Assembly (NCBI RefSeq): GCF_000725805.1
Contig: NZ_JOFT01000010.1
Coordinates: 176,125-240,124 of the forward strand
From: Streptomyces xanthophaeus
GTDB lineage: Bacteria; Actinomycetota; Actinomycetes; Streptomycetales; Streptomycetaceae
Length of the DNA: 64,000 bases
Direction: 5' to 3'
The notes under the pieces were generated by a model. It was not told where the DNA came from and searched no databases. It worked only from the letters and a program-made list of their open reading frames with translations. The position numbers and the translations under genes were made by a program. Positions 1 to 11,421 of the stretch are shown piece by piece. The stretch's first letter is position 1. Each line of letters starts with the position of its first letter.

Positions 1-1289
1 GTGGACTGCACCCCGATGATCAGCGGGAGCTGGAAGAGGCCGAGGGCGCCGCCGAGCAGGAACAGGATCAGCGCGGGCTGCCAGGGTTCGGCGGGATGGG
101 GCAGCAGGGTGAAGGAGTAGAGGATGACCACGGCCAGCGAGATGCCGATGGCCGCGGTGTTGCGGAAGCCGATGCGCCGGTAGACGTGCTGGCTCAGGGC
201 GGCGCTGATGGGCCAGCTCAGCGTCATCGCGGACATGACCAGACCGGCGGCCACGGGGTCCAGGCCGAGCACGGACTGGGCGTACGTGGGCACGAACACC
301 ATCGGGGCGACCATCAGCAGGCCGAGCGCGGCCAGGGCCAGGTTGACGGCGGCTATGGTGCGCCGCCGCCACACCCAGCCGGGCAGGATCGGTTCCTCGG
401 CCCGGCGCTCCACCCGCACCACCAGGGCGGCCAGGACGGCGCTCGTGGCCAGCAGCCCCAGGGAGGGCGCGGACAGCCAGGGCCAGGCGACCCCGCCCTG
501 CACGAGGGCGAAGAGCAGGACCCCGCCGCAGGCGAAGATGGACAGGGCCCCGGCCCAGTCGACCGGGCCCCGGCGTACGGGGGACCGTACGGGCTCGGTC
601 AGGTGACGGGCCACCATCGCCAGGGCGAGCCCGGCCAGCGGCAGGTTGACCAGGAAGATCCAGCGCCAGTGCAGGTACGCGGCGAACAGTCCGCCGAGCG
701 CCGGGCCGGCCACGGCCGCGGTGGCCCAGACCGAGGACATCTTGGCCTGGATCTTCGGCCGGTCCTTCAGCGGGTACAGATCGGCGGCCAGGGTCTGGAC
801 CGTGCCCTGGAGGGCGCCGCCGCCCAGGCCCTGGACGATCCGGAACGCGATGAGCGCGGCCATGTTCCAGGCGAGGGCGCACAGCAGCGAGCCGACGAGG
901 AAGAGGGCGATGCCGAAGAGCAGGACGGGCTTGCGGCCGAAGGTGTCGGAGAGCTTGCCGTAGACGGGGAGGCTGACGGTGACGGCCAGCAGGTAACCGG
1001 AGAACAGCCAGGAGAAGACGGAGAAGCCGCCCAGGTCACCGACGATCTGCGGGACGGCCGTGGCGACGACGGTGCTGTCCAGGGCGACCAGGGCCATGCC
1101 CAGCATCAGCGAGGCGACGACGGAGGCGGGCGGCTTCCCGCTCCCGGCGGCCCCGCCCGGCGCGGGAGTCCCCGTACCGGCCCTGCCGGCACCGGCACCG
1201 GCCGCCCCGGCACCGGCCGCCCCCACCGCCCCGGAGCCCGCCGCAGGTATGCCGTCCGGACTGCCGCCCCCGCTTTCCGCTGAGCTCAC
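1..1289 (-). CDS. MFS drug-efflux transporter, DHA2 (EmrB/QacA) type, 3' end cut by window edge
   Basis: Integral membrane proton-driven exporter of the 14-helix drug:H+ antiporter family. After a disordered Gly/Ala/Pro-rich N-terminus of about 55 residues, the first helix carries LDSTVVATA, the family's charged TM1 motif. GKLSDTFGRKP is the loop 2-3 signature and GPALGG is the antiporter motif C of helix 5; about 429 residues are visible. The GTG start at 1289 follows AAGGA with six bases between; a TTG one codon upstream is possible. The substrate cannot be told. It is divergent from the ABC operon that begins at 1642, and no regulator is adjacent inside the window. Motifs are seen directly; the drug-efflux role is family knowledge. 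Confidence 0.9.
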   Translation of the reverse strand, partial: MSSAESGGGSPDGIPAAGSGAVGAAGAGAAGAGAGRAGTGTPAPGGAAGSGKPPASVVASLMLGMALVALDSTVVATAVPQIVGDLGGFSVFSWLFSGYLLAVTVSLPVYGKLSDTFGRKPVLLFGIALFLVGSLLCALAWNMAALIAFRIVQGLGGGALQGTVQTLAADLYPLKDRPKIQAKMSSVWATAAVAGPALGGLFAAYLHWRWIFLVNLPLAGLALAMVARHLTEPVRSPVRRGPVDWAGALSIFACGGVLLFALVQGGVAWPWLSAPSLGLLATSAVLAALVVRVERRAEEPILPGWVWRRRTIAAVNLALAALGLLMVAPMVFVPTYAQSVLGLDPVAAGLVMSAMTLSWPISAALSQHVYRRIGFRNTAAIGISLAVVILYSFTLLPHPAEPWQPALILFLLGGALGLFQLPLIIGVQS

Positions 1290-1641
1290 CAAGATTCCTT
1301 CCCCCTGCACGTAACTGCGGGGAACACCTTCTCACCGCGGGTCCGCCCGGCGGTATCCCCCAGGGCGCCTCCCCCCAGAGGCGGAGATCCCCTAGGGGGC
1401 GGTCCGCATTTGGGCCCAGGGGTCATTCGTCCCGGCGGAGGAGGTGCGCGGCCCCGGCGCGTCCTTAACTGGTTCATACGGGCGGGGCATGCAGGGGGGT
1501 GGGGTTAACCCCCCGGTGGATACGGCGATGAGCACCAGCGCGCCGGAGGGGCCCCGGCCAGCAGACTCCATGACGGCGACGCGCGGACGGACACCCGTCC
1601 GCGGCGCAAGCGGCGCACGCAATCGAACGAGGGGAAACACC
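1290..1641. promoter_or_regulatory. Divergent intergenic region with three short palindromes
   Basis: No gene is seen here. It separates the MFS gene from the ABC operon and must carry both promoters. It contains a CGCCTC/GAGGCG hairpin (1366-1383), the palindrome CCCCTAGGGG (1389-1398) and the palindrome GGGGTTAACCCC (1501-1512). These could be operators; none matches a site I recognise. In-frame ATG codons upstream of 1642 have no good ribosome-binding site. Confidence 0.5.
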
Positions 1642-2430
1642 GTGACAACGGCTATGACCGAGACCAGGCACGGGGGCACTGGCGGCCATGAAGCCGTCGC
1701 GGCCCGGGCACGGAAGGTCGTCAAGGCCTACGGTTCCGGCGAGACGCGCGTCGTCGCACTGGACGACGTGGACGTCGACATCCGGCGCGGCCAGTTCACC
1801 GCGATCATGGGGCCCTCGGGCTCCGGCAAGTCCACGCTGATGCACTGCCTCGCCGGTCTCGACACGGTGACCAGCGGCCAGATCCACCTGGACGACACCG
1901 AGATCACCGGGCTGAAGGACAAGAAGCTCACCCAGCTGCGCCGCGACCGGATCGGCTTCATCTTCCAGGCGTTCAACCTGCTGCCCACGCTGAACGCCCT
2001 GGAGAACATCACGCTTCCCATGGACATCGCGGGCCGCAAGCCCGACCAGGCCTGGCTGGACCGGGTCGTGGAGACCGTCGGTCTCGCGGGACGGCTCAAG
2101 CACCGTCCGACGGAGCTCTCCGGCGGCCAGCAGCAGCGCGTGGCGGTCGCCCGCGCCCTCGCCGCCCGCCCGCAGATCATCTTCGGCGACGAGCCGACCG
2201 GAAACCTCGACTCCAGGGCCGGCGCCGAGATCCTCGGCTTCCTGCGCCGCTCGGTGGACGAGCTCGGCCAGACCATCGTCATGGTCACCCACGACCCGGT
2301 CGCCGCCTCCTACGCGGACCGCGTCATCTTCCTCGCCGACGGCCGCATCGTCGACGAGATGTTCAACCCCACCGCCGAGCAGGTGCTGGACCGGATGAAG
2401 GACTTCGACGCCCGCGGACGCACGTCATGA
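1642..2430 (+). CDS. ABC transporter ATP-binding protein (MacB/LolD type)
   Basis: Cytoplasmic ATPase of 262 residues that would power the FtsX-type permease encoded immediately downstream. Walker A GPSGSGKST lies near residue 55, followed by the Q-loop region, the signature LSGGQ, Walker B IIFGDEPTG and the switch His in VMVTHD. The GTG start is chosen because GAGGGGAAA lies just upstream and the homologous protein at 34703-35476 begins at the same place; an open frame reaches back to 1444. The stop overlaps the next ATG (ATGA), so the two genes are translationally coupled. The MacB/Lol-like family extracts or exports lipoproteins, peptides or antibiotics; the substrate here is unknown. Confidence 0.93.
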   Translation: MTTAMTETRHGGTGGHEAVAARARKVVKAYGSGETRVVALDDVDVDIRRGQFTAIMGPSGSGKSTLMHCLAGLDTVTSGQIHLDDTEITGLKDKKLTQLRRDRIGFIFQAFNLLPTLNALENITLPMDIAGRKPDQAWLDRVVETVGLAGRLKHRPTELSGGQQQRVAVARALAARPQIIFGDEPTGNLDSRAGAEILGFLRRSVDELGQTIVMVTHDPVAASYADRVIFLADGRIVDEMFNPTAEQVLDRMKDFDARGRTS

Positions 2431-5012
2431 GCAACACCGTCTGGAAGACCTCGCGGCGCAACTTCGTCGCGCACAAGGGGCGGATGGCGCTGTCCGCCGT
2501 CGCGGTCATGCTCTCCGTCGCCTTCGTCTGCGGCACGCTGGTGTTCACCGACACCATGAACACCACCTTCGACAAGCTCTTCGCGGTGACGAGCTCCGAC
2601 GTCACCCTCAGCCCGAAGGCGGCCAAGGACGGCGAGGAGGTCTCCGACCGCGGCAGGCCCGAGAGCCTGGACGGCGCGGTCGTCGAGAAGGCCGCCAAGG
2701 CCGAGGGCGTCAAGAGCGCCGAGGGCGCGGTCATGTCGATGTCCGTCACGGTCGTCAACTCCAAGAACGAGAACATGGGCTCGACCACCGGTGCCCCGAC
2801 CATCGCGGGCAACTGGAACGACAACGAGCTCAAGTCGATGAAGATCACCGCCGGCCAGGCGCCGCGCGGTCCCACCGAGGTGATGGTCGACGCCGACACC
2901 GCGAAGAAGCACCACCTCGGACTCGGTGACGAGCTGCGCACCATCGCCATCACCGGCGACATCCGCGCCAAGATCACCGGCATCGCCGCCTTCACCGTGA
3001 CCAACCCGGGCGCGGCCGTCGTCTACTTCGACACCGCCACCGCGCAGCGCCAGCTGCTGGGCGAGCCCGGTTCCTTCACGCACGTCAACATCACCGCCAA
3101 GGACGGGGTGAGCGACGAGCAGCTCAAGCGGAACGTCGCTGCCGCCGTCGGCGCGGACACGTACAAGCTCCAGACCGCCAAGGAGTCCGCGGACGCCAAC
3201 CGCAAGGACGTCGGCTCCTTCCTGAACGTGATGAAGTACGTGATGCTCGGCTTCGCCGGGATCGCCTTCCTCGTCGGCATCTTCCTCATCTTCAACACCT
3301 TCTCGATGCTGGTCGCCCAGCGGACCCGCGAGATCGGCCTGATGCGGGCCATCGGCGCCAACAGCGGACAGGTCCTCAAGTCCGTCGTCCTGGAGGCCTA
3401 CCTCCTCGGCTTCGTCGGCTCGCTCCTCGGTGTGGGCGCGGGCATCGGCCTGGCCGTCGGGCTCATGGAGCTCATGGGCCTGATGGGCATGCACCTGTCC
3501 ACCGATGACCTGACCGTCGCCTGGACCACCCCGGTCATCGGCCTGCTGCTCGGCATCAAGGTCACCGCGATCGCCGCCTTCATCCCGGCCCGCCGGGCCG
3601 GCAAGGTCTCCCCGATGGCGGCGCTGCGCGAGTCCGGCACCCCCGGCGACAAGAAGGCCGGCGTCATCCGCGCCGTCCTCGGCCTCGTCCTCACCGGCAT
3701 CGGCGGCGCCTCGCTCTTCCTCGCCGCGGCCGCCGAGGAGGCCGGTCCCGGATCCATGTGGCTGGGCCTGGGCGTCGTCCTCACCCTGATCGGCTTCATC
3801 GTGATCGGCCCGCTGCTCGCCGCGGGCGTCGTACGGGTGCTCTCCGGTGTGGTCCTGCGGCCCTTCGGCTCGGTGGGCCGGCTCGCCGAACGCAACGCCC
3901 TGCGCAACCCGCGCCGGACCGGCGCCACCGCCGCCGCGCTGATGATCGGGCTCGCCCTGGTCGCCTGCCTGTCGGTGGTCGGCTCCTCGATGGTGGCCTC
4001 CGCCACCGACGAGCTCGACAAGTCGGTCGGCGCGGACTACATCGTCAACTCCATGACCGGCCAGCCCGTCCTGCCCCAGGCCGAGCAGGCGCTGCGCGCC
4101 ACGCCGGGCCTGGACCACGTCACCGCCTACCGCGAGGTGGAGGCCACGATCACCTCCCCGGACGGCCGCACCGAGACGGACGGCCTCGGCGCCACCGACC
4201 CGACGTACGCCAAGGACATCCGGCGCAAGATGACCGCCGGCGAGCACGCCGCGGCGTACGGCAAGGACTCCATCGGGGTGGGCTCCGAGTACGCCACCGC
4301 GCACGGGATCAAGCTCGGTGACGAGCTGACGGTCGCCTTCACCGGCGGCAAGACCGTCAAGCTGAAGGTCGCCGCGATCACCAGCGACGAGGGCAACCTC
4401 GACAAGGGCATGAAGTACGTCAGCACCGCCGTGGCCGAGGCGAACGTCCCGGCCGACCGGATGCCGCGCCCCTTCATGCTGCTGGCCACCGCGAAGGACG
4501 GGCAGTCCGACGCCGCCGCCTACAAGGGGGTCAAGGCGGCGCTCGCCGAGTACCCGCAGTACAAGGTGCTCAACCAGGCGGACTACAAGCAGGCGCTGAA
4601 GGACCAGGTCGGCCAGCTGCTGAACATGGTCTACGGGCTCCTCGGCCTCGCCATCGTCGTCGCGGTCCTGGGCGTCGTGAACACCCTGGCCCTGTCGGTG
4701 GTGGAGCGGACCCGCGAGATCGGCCTGATGCGCGCCATCGGCCTCTCCCGCCGCCAGCTGCGCCGCATGATCCGCCTGGAGTCGGTGGTCATCGCCCTCT
4801 TCGGCGCCCTCCTCGGCCTCGGCCTGGGCATGGGCTGGGGGGCCACCGCCCAGCAGCTGCTCGCGCTGGAGGGCCTGAAGGTGCTGGAGATCCCTTGGCC
4901 CACCATCCTCGGGGTGTTCGCCGCCTCGGCCTTCGTGGGCCTGTTCGCCGCACTGGTCCCGGCCTTCCGGGCAGGGCGGATGAACGTACTGAACGCGATC
5001 GCGAGCGAGTAA
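2427..5012 (+). CDS. FtsX-like ABC transporter permease, two-repeat form
   Basis: Membrane permease of 861 residues with an N-terminal helix (about 17-37) and a large extracytoplasmic domain. Two FtsX blocks follow, each with the loop RTREIGLMRAIG, near residues 298-310 and 768-780. Between the blocks are further helices and a second extracellular domain, so the protein is an internal duplication, as usual for actinobacterial members. It overlaps the ATPase by four bases and probably forms a homodimeric mechanotransmission transporter with it. It is closely related to the permease at 32075-34618. The transcript probably ends at the hairpin at 5056-5091. Confidence 0.92.
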   Translation: MSNTVWKTSRRNFVAHKGRMALSAVAVMLSVAFVCGTLVFTDTMNTTFDKLFAVTSSDVTLSPKAAKDGEEVSDRGRPESLDGAVVEKAAKAEGVKSAEGAVMSMSVTVVNSKNENMGSTTGAPTIAGNWNDNELKSMKITAGQAPRGPTEVMVDADTAKKHHLGLGDELRTIAITGDIRAKITGIAAFTVTNPGAAVVYFDTATAQRQLLGEPGSFTHVNITAKDGVSDEQLKRNVAAAVGADTYKLQTAKESADANRKDVGSFLNVMKYVMLGFAGIAFLVGIFLIFNTFSMLVAQRTREIGLMRAIGANSGQVLKSVVLEAYLLGFVGSLLGVGAGIGLAVGLMELMGLMGMHLSTDDLTVAWTTPVIGLLLGIKVTAIAAFIPARRAGKVSPMAALRESGTPGDKKAGVIRAVLGLVLTGIGGASLFLAAAAEEAGPGSMWLGLGVVLTLIGFIVIGPLLAAGVVRVLSGVVLRPFGSVGRLAERNALRNPRRTGATAAALMIGLALVACLSVVGSSMVASATDELDKSVGADYIVNSMTGQPVLPQAEQALRATPGLDHVTAYREVEATITSPDGRTETDGLGATDPTYAKDIRRKMTAGEHAAAYGKDSIGVGSEYATAHGIKLGDELTVAFTGGKTVKLKVAAITSDEGNLDKGMKYVSTAVAEANVPADRMPRPFMLLATAKDGQSDAAAYKGVKAALAEYPQYKVLNQADYKQALKDQVGQLLNMVYGLLGLAIVVAVLGVVNTLALSVVERTREIGLMRAIGLSRRQLRRMIRLESVVIALFGALLGLGLGMGWGATAQQLLALEGLKVLEIPWPTILGVFAASAFVGLFAALVPAFRAGRMNVLNAIASE

Positions 5013-5055
5013 CGACCGCCGCGGTCGTCACGGGGGAAACAACAGGGGAGGGCGT

Positions 5056-5091
5056 CGGCCCCGGACCGTCCACACGGGCGGTCCGGGGCCG
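5056..5091. terminator. Bidirectional hairpin terminator between convergent genes
   Basis: A perfect 13-bp stem (5056-5068 with 5079-5091), extended inwards by two or three pairs, lies between the stops of the permease and the DUF2079 gene. There is no T-run, as is common in Streptomyces. Confidence 0.8.
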
Positions 5092-5098
5092 GCGTCGT

Positions 5099-6505
5099 TC
5101 ACTGCCTGCGGATCAGGACGACCCCGCCGGCCTGCCCCACCAGCTCCCACCGGTGGCCGGGGTGCAGCTGGGCGGCGTAGGCGGCCGGGTCCTGGCCGGC
5201 CCAGGCGGAGGAGTTGTCGATGGTGATCCAGTCGGGGACCACCCCGCGGCTGCCGCCGATCCACAAGACCCGGCAGCGGGAGGTCAGCCGGGTCAGCGGG
5301 CCGGTGTCGGCCTCCACGGTCGCCCCGTCGGGGATCCGGGCGAGGAGCCGCTCGATCGCCACGACCCGCTCGGGCTTCTGATAGGTCTCGGCCCGCCCGA
5401 GCTTCTCGGTGGGCAGGGCGGTCGCGCTGAGGGCGAGCCCCGCGGCGAGGACGGCGGTGGGCAGCTGGAGGGCGTACGCGCGCAGCCGGGGCCGTTCGCT
5501 GCGCCGCAGGGTGTCGATCGCGTCGACGAGGGCGAGGGCCACCACCGGCATCAGGACGGCGCTGTAGTGCCAGTCGGTGGACCAGTAGTGGTCGTCGCCG
5601 GACAGGAACCGCCAGCCGAGGGTGGGGGCGGCGACCAGCAGCAGCGGCGAGCGCAGCGCCAGCAGGCCGCTGGTGGGGATCAGGACCCAGGCCAGGGTGG
5701 TGAGCTTGGTGCCGGCGCCGTCGAAGGGGCCCGCGCCCTCGATCTTGTCCCAGTAGCCGTACCCGGCGGTGGCGAAGGCCGGGACGATCACGGTGAAGAC
5801 GAGGACGGCGAAGACCGAGGCGCCGCCCGCGACGGCCACCGCGGTCCAGGTGGCCCGCCGGTCGGTCGGCAGGGCCCGCCAGGCCACCACCGCGGCCAGG
5901 GCGGCGAGCGTGAAGCCGAGGTCCTCCTTGACGAGCAGCAGCGGCAGCCCCCACCACAGGGCGGCGTACCAGCGCCGGGCGAGCACCGCCTCCAGGGCGA
6001 AGGCCAGCAGGGGCACGGCGAAGGCGATCTCGTGGAAGTCGAACTCGACGGCCCGCTGGATCCCCCACGACAGCCCGTACGCCACGCCGAGCGCGGTGCC
6101 CCGGGCCCGTCCCAGCAGCCGCGCGGCGGCCCGGGTGACGGGTACGGCGGACAGCGCGAACAGTGCGGCCTGGACCACGAGCAGGGTGACGGGGCCCGGG
6201 AACATCCGGTAGACGGGGGCCACCAGCGCGATGACGGGGCTGAAGTGGTCCCCGAGGATGTTGGTCCCCGGCCCCTTCAGGTCGGCCACGGGCTCCTGGA
6301 GGTGCGCGTAGGCGCGGATGGCCTGCTCGAAGATCCCCAGGTCCCAGGAGGCCCACTCCATCCGGCGGAAGCGCCCGACGGACAGGACGAGGTAGACGAG
6401 GAACAGCCCGGCGGCCACCAGGTAGGGCCCCGTCCACGGGAGCCGGCCCTGCCTCACCGCGGCCGTGGTCGCGGGGGCAGGGCGGGTTATCGCATCGCTC
6501 GTCAC
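5099..6505 (-). CDS. DUF2079 polytopic membrane protein
   Basis: A 468-residue multi-spanning membrane protein. WDLGIFEQ near residue 75 and GDHFSP near residue 108 are the typical DUF2079 pattern, followed by many hydrophobic helices and a soluble C-terminal segment. DUF2079 proteins resemble the GT-C fold of lipid-linked-sugar glycosyltransferases, but no reaction is established, so a glycosyltransferase role is inference. The GTG start has GAGGAG about eleven bases upstream, which is long. It stands alone between a terminator and the toxin-antitoxin pair. Confidence 0.85.
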   Translation of the reverse strand: MTSDAITRPAPATTAAVRQGRLPWTGPYLVAAGLFLVYLVLSVGRFRRMEWASWDLGIFEQAIRAYAHLQEPVADLKGPGTNILGDHFSPVIALVAPVYRMFPGPVTLLVVQAALFALSAVPVTRAAARLLGRARGTALGVAYGLSWGIQRAVEFDFHEIAFAVPLLAFALEAVLARRWYAALWWGLPLLLVKEDLGFTLAALAAVVAWRALPTDRRATWTAVAVAGGASVFAVLVFTVIVPAFATAGYGYWDKIEGAGPFDGAGTKLTTLAWVLIPTSGLLALRSPLLLVAAPTLGWRFLSGDDHYWSTDWHYSAVLMPVVALALVDAIDTLRRSERPRLRAYALQLPTAVLAAGLALSATALPTEKLGRAETYQKPERVVAIERLLARIPDGATVEADTGPLTRLTSRCRVLWIGGSRGVVPDWITIDNSSAWAGQDPAAYAAQLHPGHRWELVGQAGGVVLIRRQ

Positions 6506-6570
6506 GGGTCTGGCGCTCCTCGGCCGGGCGGCGTGAACTCCTGCGGACGCGGCGCGGCGAGCTCAGACGG

Positions 6571-6945
6571 TCAGACGGTCAGTACGCCGACATCGTAGAG
6601 CGGGATGAACGCGTTGCGGGTGACGAGGGTCAGCCCTTCCGACTGGGCCTGGGCGATCAGCATCCGGTCGAAGGGGTCCCTGTGGTGGAGGGGGAGCTGT
6701 CCCGCCCGGATGCCGTGGAGCGCGGTGACGGGGAGCGGCCGGAGCTGGCAGTCCCGGGCCCGCTCGGGCAGGTCCTCGGGGCCTTCGAGCTTGCCGAGGG
6801 CCTGCTTGACCGCGAGTTCCCATGGGGTGACGGCGCTGACGTAGGCGAGCCGTTCGGTGTCGAGCAGGTCCTTGACCCCGTCCGACAGCTGCGGCGAGTC
6901 CGTCAGCCACCACACGACGACGTGCGTGTCGGCCAGGAGCTTCAC
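6571..6945 (-). CDS. PIN-domain toxin (VapC-like ribonuclease)
   Basis: A 124-residue PIN-domain protein, normally a Mg2+-dependent endoribonuclease that cleaves tRNA or rRNA until bound by its antitoxin. Acidic residues expected for the metal site are Asp6 (LADTH), Glu43 (WELAVK) and Asp90/Asp93 (DPFDRMLIAQA). The place usually held by the last Asp, in the TRD pattern, is Asn111, so activity may be altered. The GTG start overlaps the antitoxin stop by four bases (GTGA), giving coupled translation with antitoxin first. Domain and pairing are clear; toxicity is inferred. Confidence 0.88.
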   Translation of the reverse strand: MKLLADTHVVVWWLTDSPQLSDGVKDLLDTERLAYVSAVTPWELAVKQALGKLEGPEDLPERARDCQLRPLPVTALHGIRAGQLPLHHRDPFDRMLIAQAQSEGLTLVTRNAFIPLYDVGVLTV

Positions 6946-7220
6946 TCGGCCGCCCCGGCGCCCTCGGGGTGCGGAAGCAGGCCGAAGGCTTCGGCGAAGC
7001 CGGGGTCGTCGGACATGTCGTCGAAGTCGTCGGCGAAGACCACAGGCTCCAGCAGGGATCCGCGAGAGGTCCGCAGGACCTTCCCCGAGAGCGGGATCAC
7101 CTTCGCCACCGGCTCGCCGGCCTTGCTGATGATCACCTCTTCGCCGGTCGCGACCGCCTCCAGGATCTTGGAGAAGTTCGTCTTCGCCTCGTGGACGTTG
7201 TACTGCCGGGCCGCTTCCAT
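6942..7220 (-). CDS. Phd/YefM-type antitoxin
   Basis: A 92-residue DNA-binding antitoxin. The N-terminal YNVHEAKTNFSKILEAV and GEEVIISKAGEPVAKVIP are the Phd/YefM fold, which dimerises and binds the promoter; the acidic C-terminal tail (ADDFDDMSDDPGF) would wrap the PIN toxin. The ATG at 7220 is preferred because GGAG sits six bases upstream; a GTG two codons earlier would overlap that site. First gene of the pair with the toxin at 6571-6945, divergent from mfd. Autorepression from the 214-bp intergenic region is expected from the family. Confidence 0.9.
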   Translation of the reverse strand: MEAARQYNVHEAKTNFSKILEAVATGEEVIISKAGEPVAKVIPLSGKVLRTSRGSLLEPVVFADDFDDMSDDPGFAEAFGLLPHPEGAGAAE

Positions 7221-7434
7221 GGGCACTCCAAGGCAGGCGTGGTGGGCTAACCGCTGGACTAAGCGTAATCAGATCGGAGCAGTCCGCGCCAGCTCCGTCA
7301 CCCGCACGGGGACCGGAATCCCACGGGCGGGGGACCCGGAGGCGTCGTAGGGTGGGAACCCCCGGCCCGTGAGACGTGTCGGGTCCTTCGCGTTGCCCCT
7401 CCACGCCTCCACCACCGGACGGAAAGCCCCCTTC

Positions 7435-10965
<3,531 letters not shown>

Positions 10966-10986
10966 TCCCTCGGGCCGTGGGAACGC

Positions 10987-11020
10987 GGCAGCCGCCCGCG
11001 CGGGGGCGCGGGCGGCTGCC
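10987..11020. terminator. Hairpin terminator after mfd
   Basis: A perfect 15-bp G+C stem (10987-11001 with 11006-11020) and a GGGG loop lie just downstream of the mfd stop and before the convergent small gene. It probably works in both directions. Confidence 0.8.
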
Positions 11021-11083
11021 GATCCTGCGGCTTTCGGGGGGACAGCGGTGGGGTGAGCGCCCGACGTCGTCGTCGGGCCGGCG

Positions 11084-11257
11084 TCACTTGTTCGGGTCGT
11101 CGTCGATGCCCAGCCGCTGTTCCGCCTGCTGCTGTGCCTTGTCGATCTGATCCGCGTACTTGTTGCCGGTCTTCTCGTTGGCCTCTTGTTCGAGGTTGTC
11201 GGAGATGTCCTTGCCCTTGGTCTTGGCCTGGTCCTTGAACCTGTCGAAGATCCCCAT
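11084..11257 (-). CDS. Small charged protein, MT0933-like antitoxin family
   Basis: A 57-residue hydrophilic protein, MGIFDRFKDQAKTKGKDI followed by helical Asn/Gln/Lys-rich sequence with NEKTGNKYADQIDKAQQQ. It resembles the MT0933-like antitoxin family of M. tuberculosis (Pfam PF14013, from memory), common in Streptomyces. AAGGAG lies seven bases before the ATG at 11257. No toxin-like partner is adjacent, so the antitoxin label comes from the family, not the context. A CsbD-like stress role is an alternative for such small acidic/basic helical proteins. Confidence 0.72.
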   Translation of the reverse strand: MGIFDRFKDQAKTKGKDISDNLEQEANEKTGNKYADQIDKAQQQAEQRLGIDDDPNK

Positions 11258-11421
11258 GGACGGGCTCCTTCCGTATCCCGTTTGCGACGGTACGCCCGTT
11301 CGGGGCCCTGTGCTCGCCGGACCCACGGGCATGTGTGAACCGGGTCAACGGGGTTCGGGCGGTCCTGCGGGATTCACGGTGTGAATCGATCTCTCACGTG
11401 TGTACCGGTAGGCTCCCCGGC

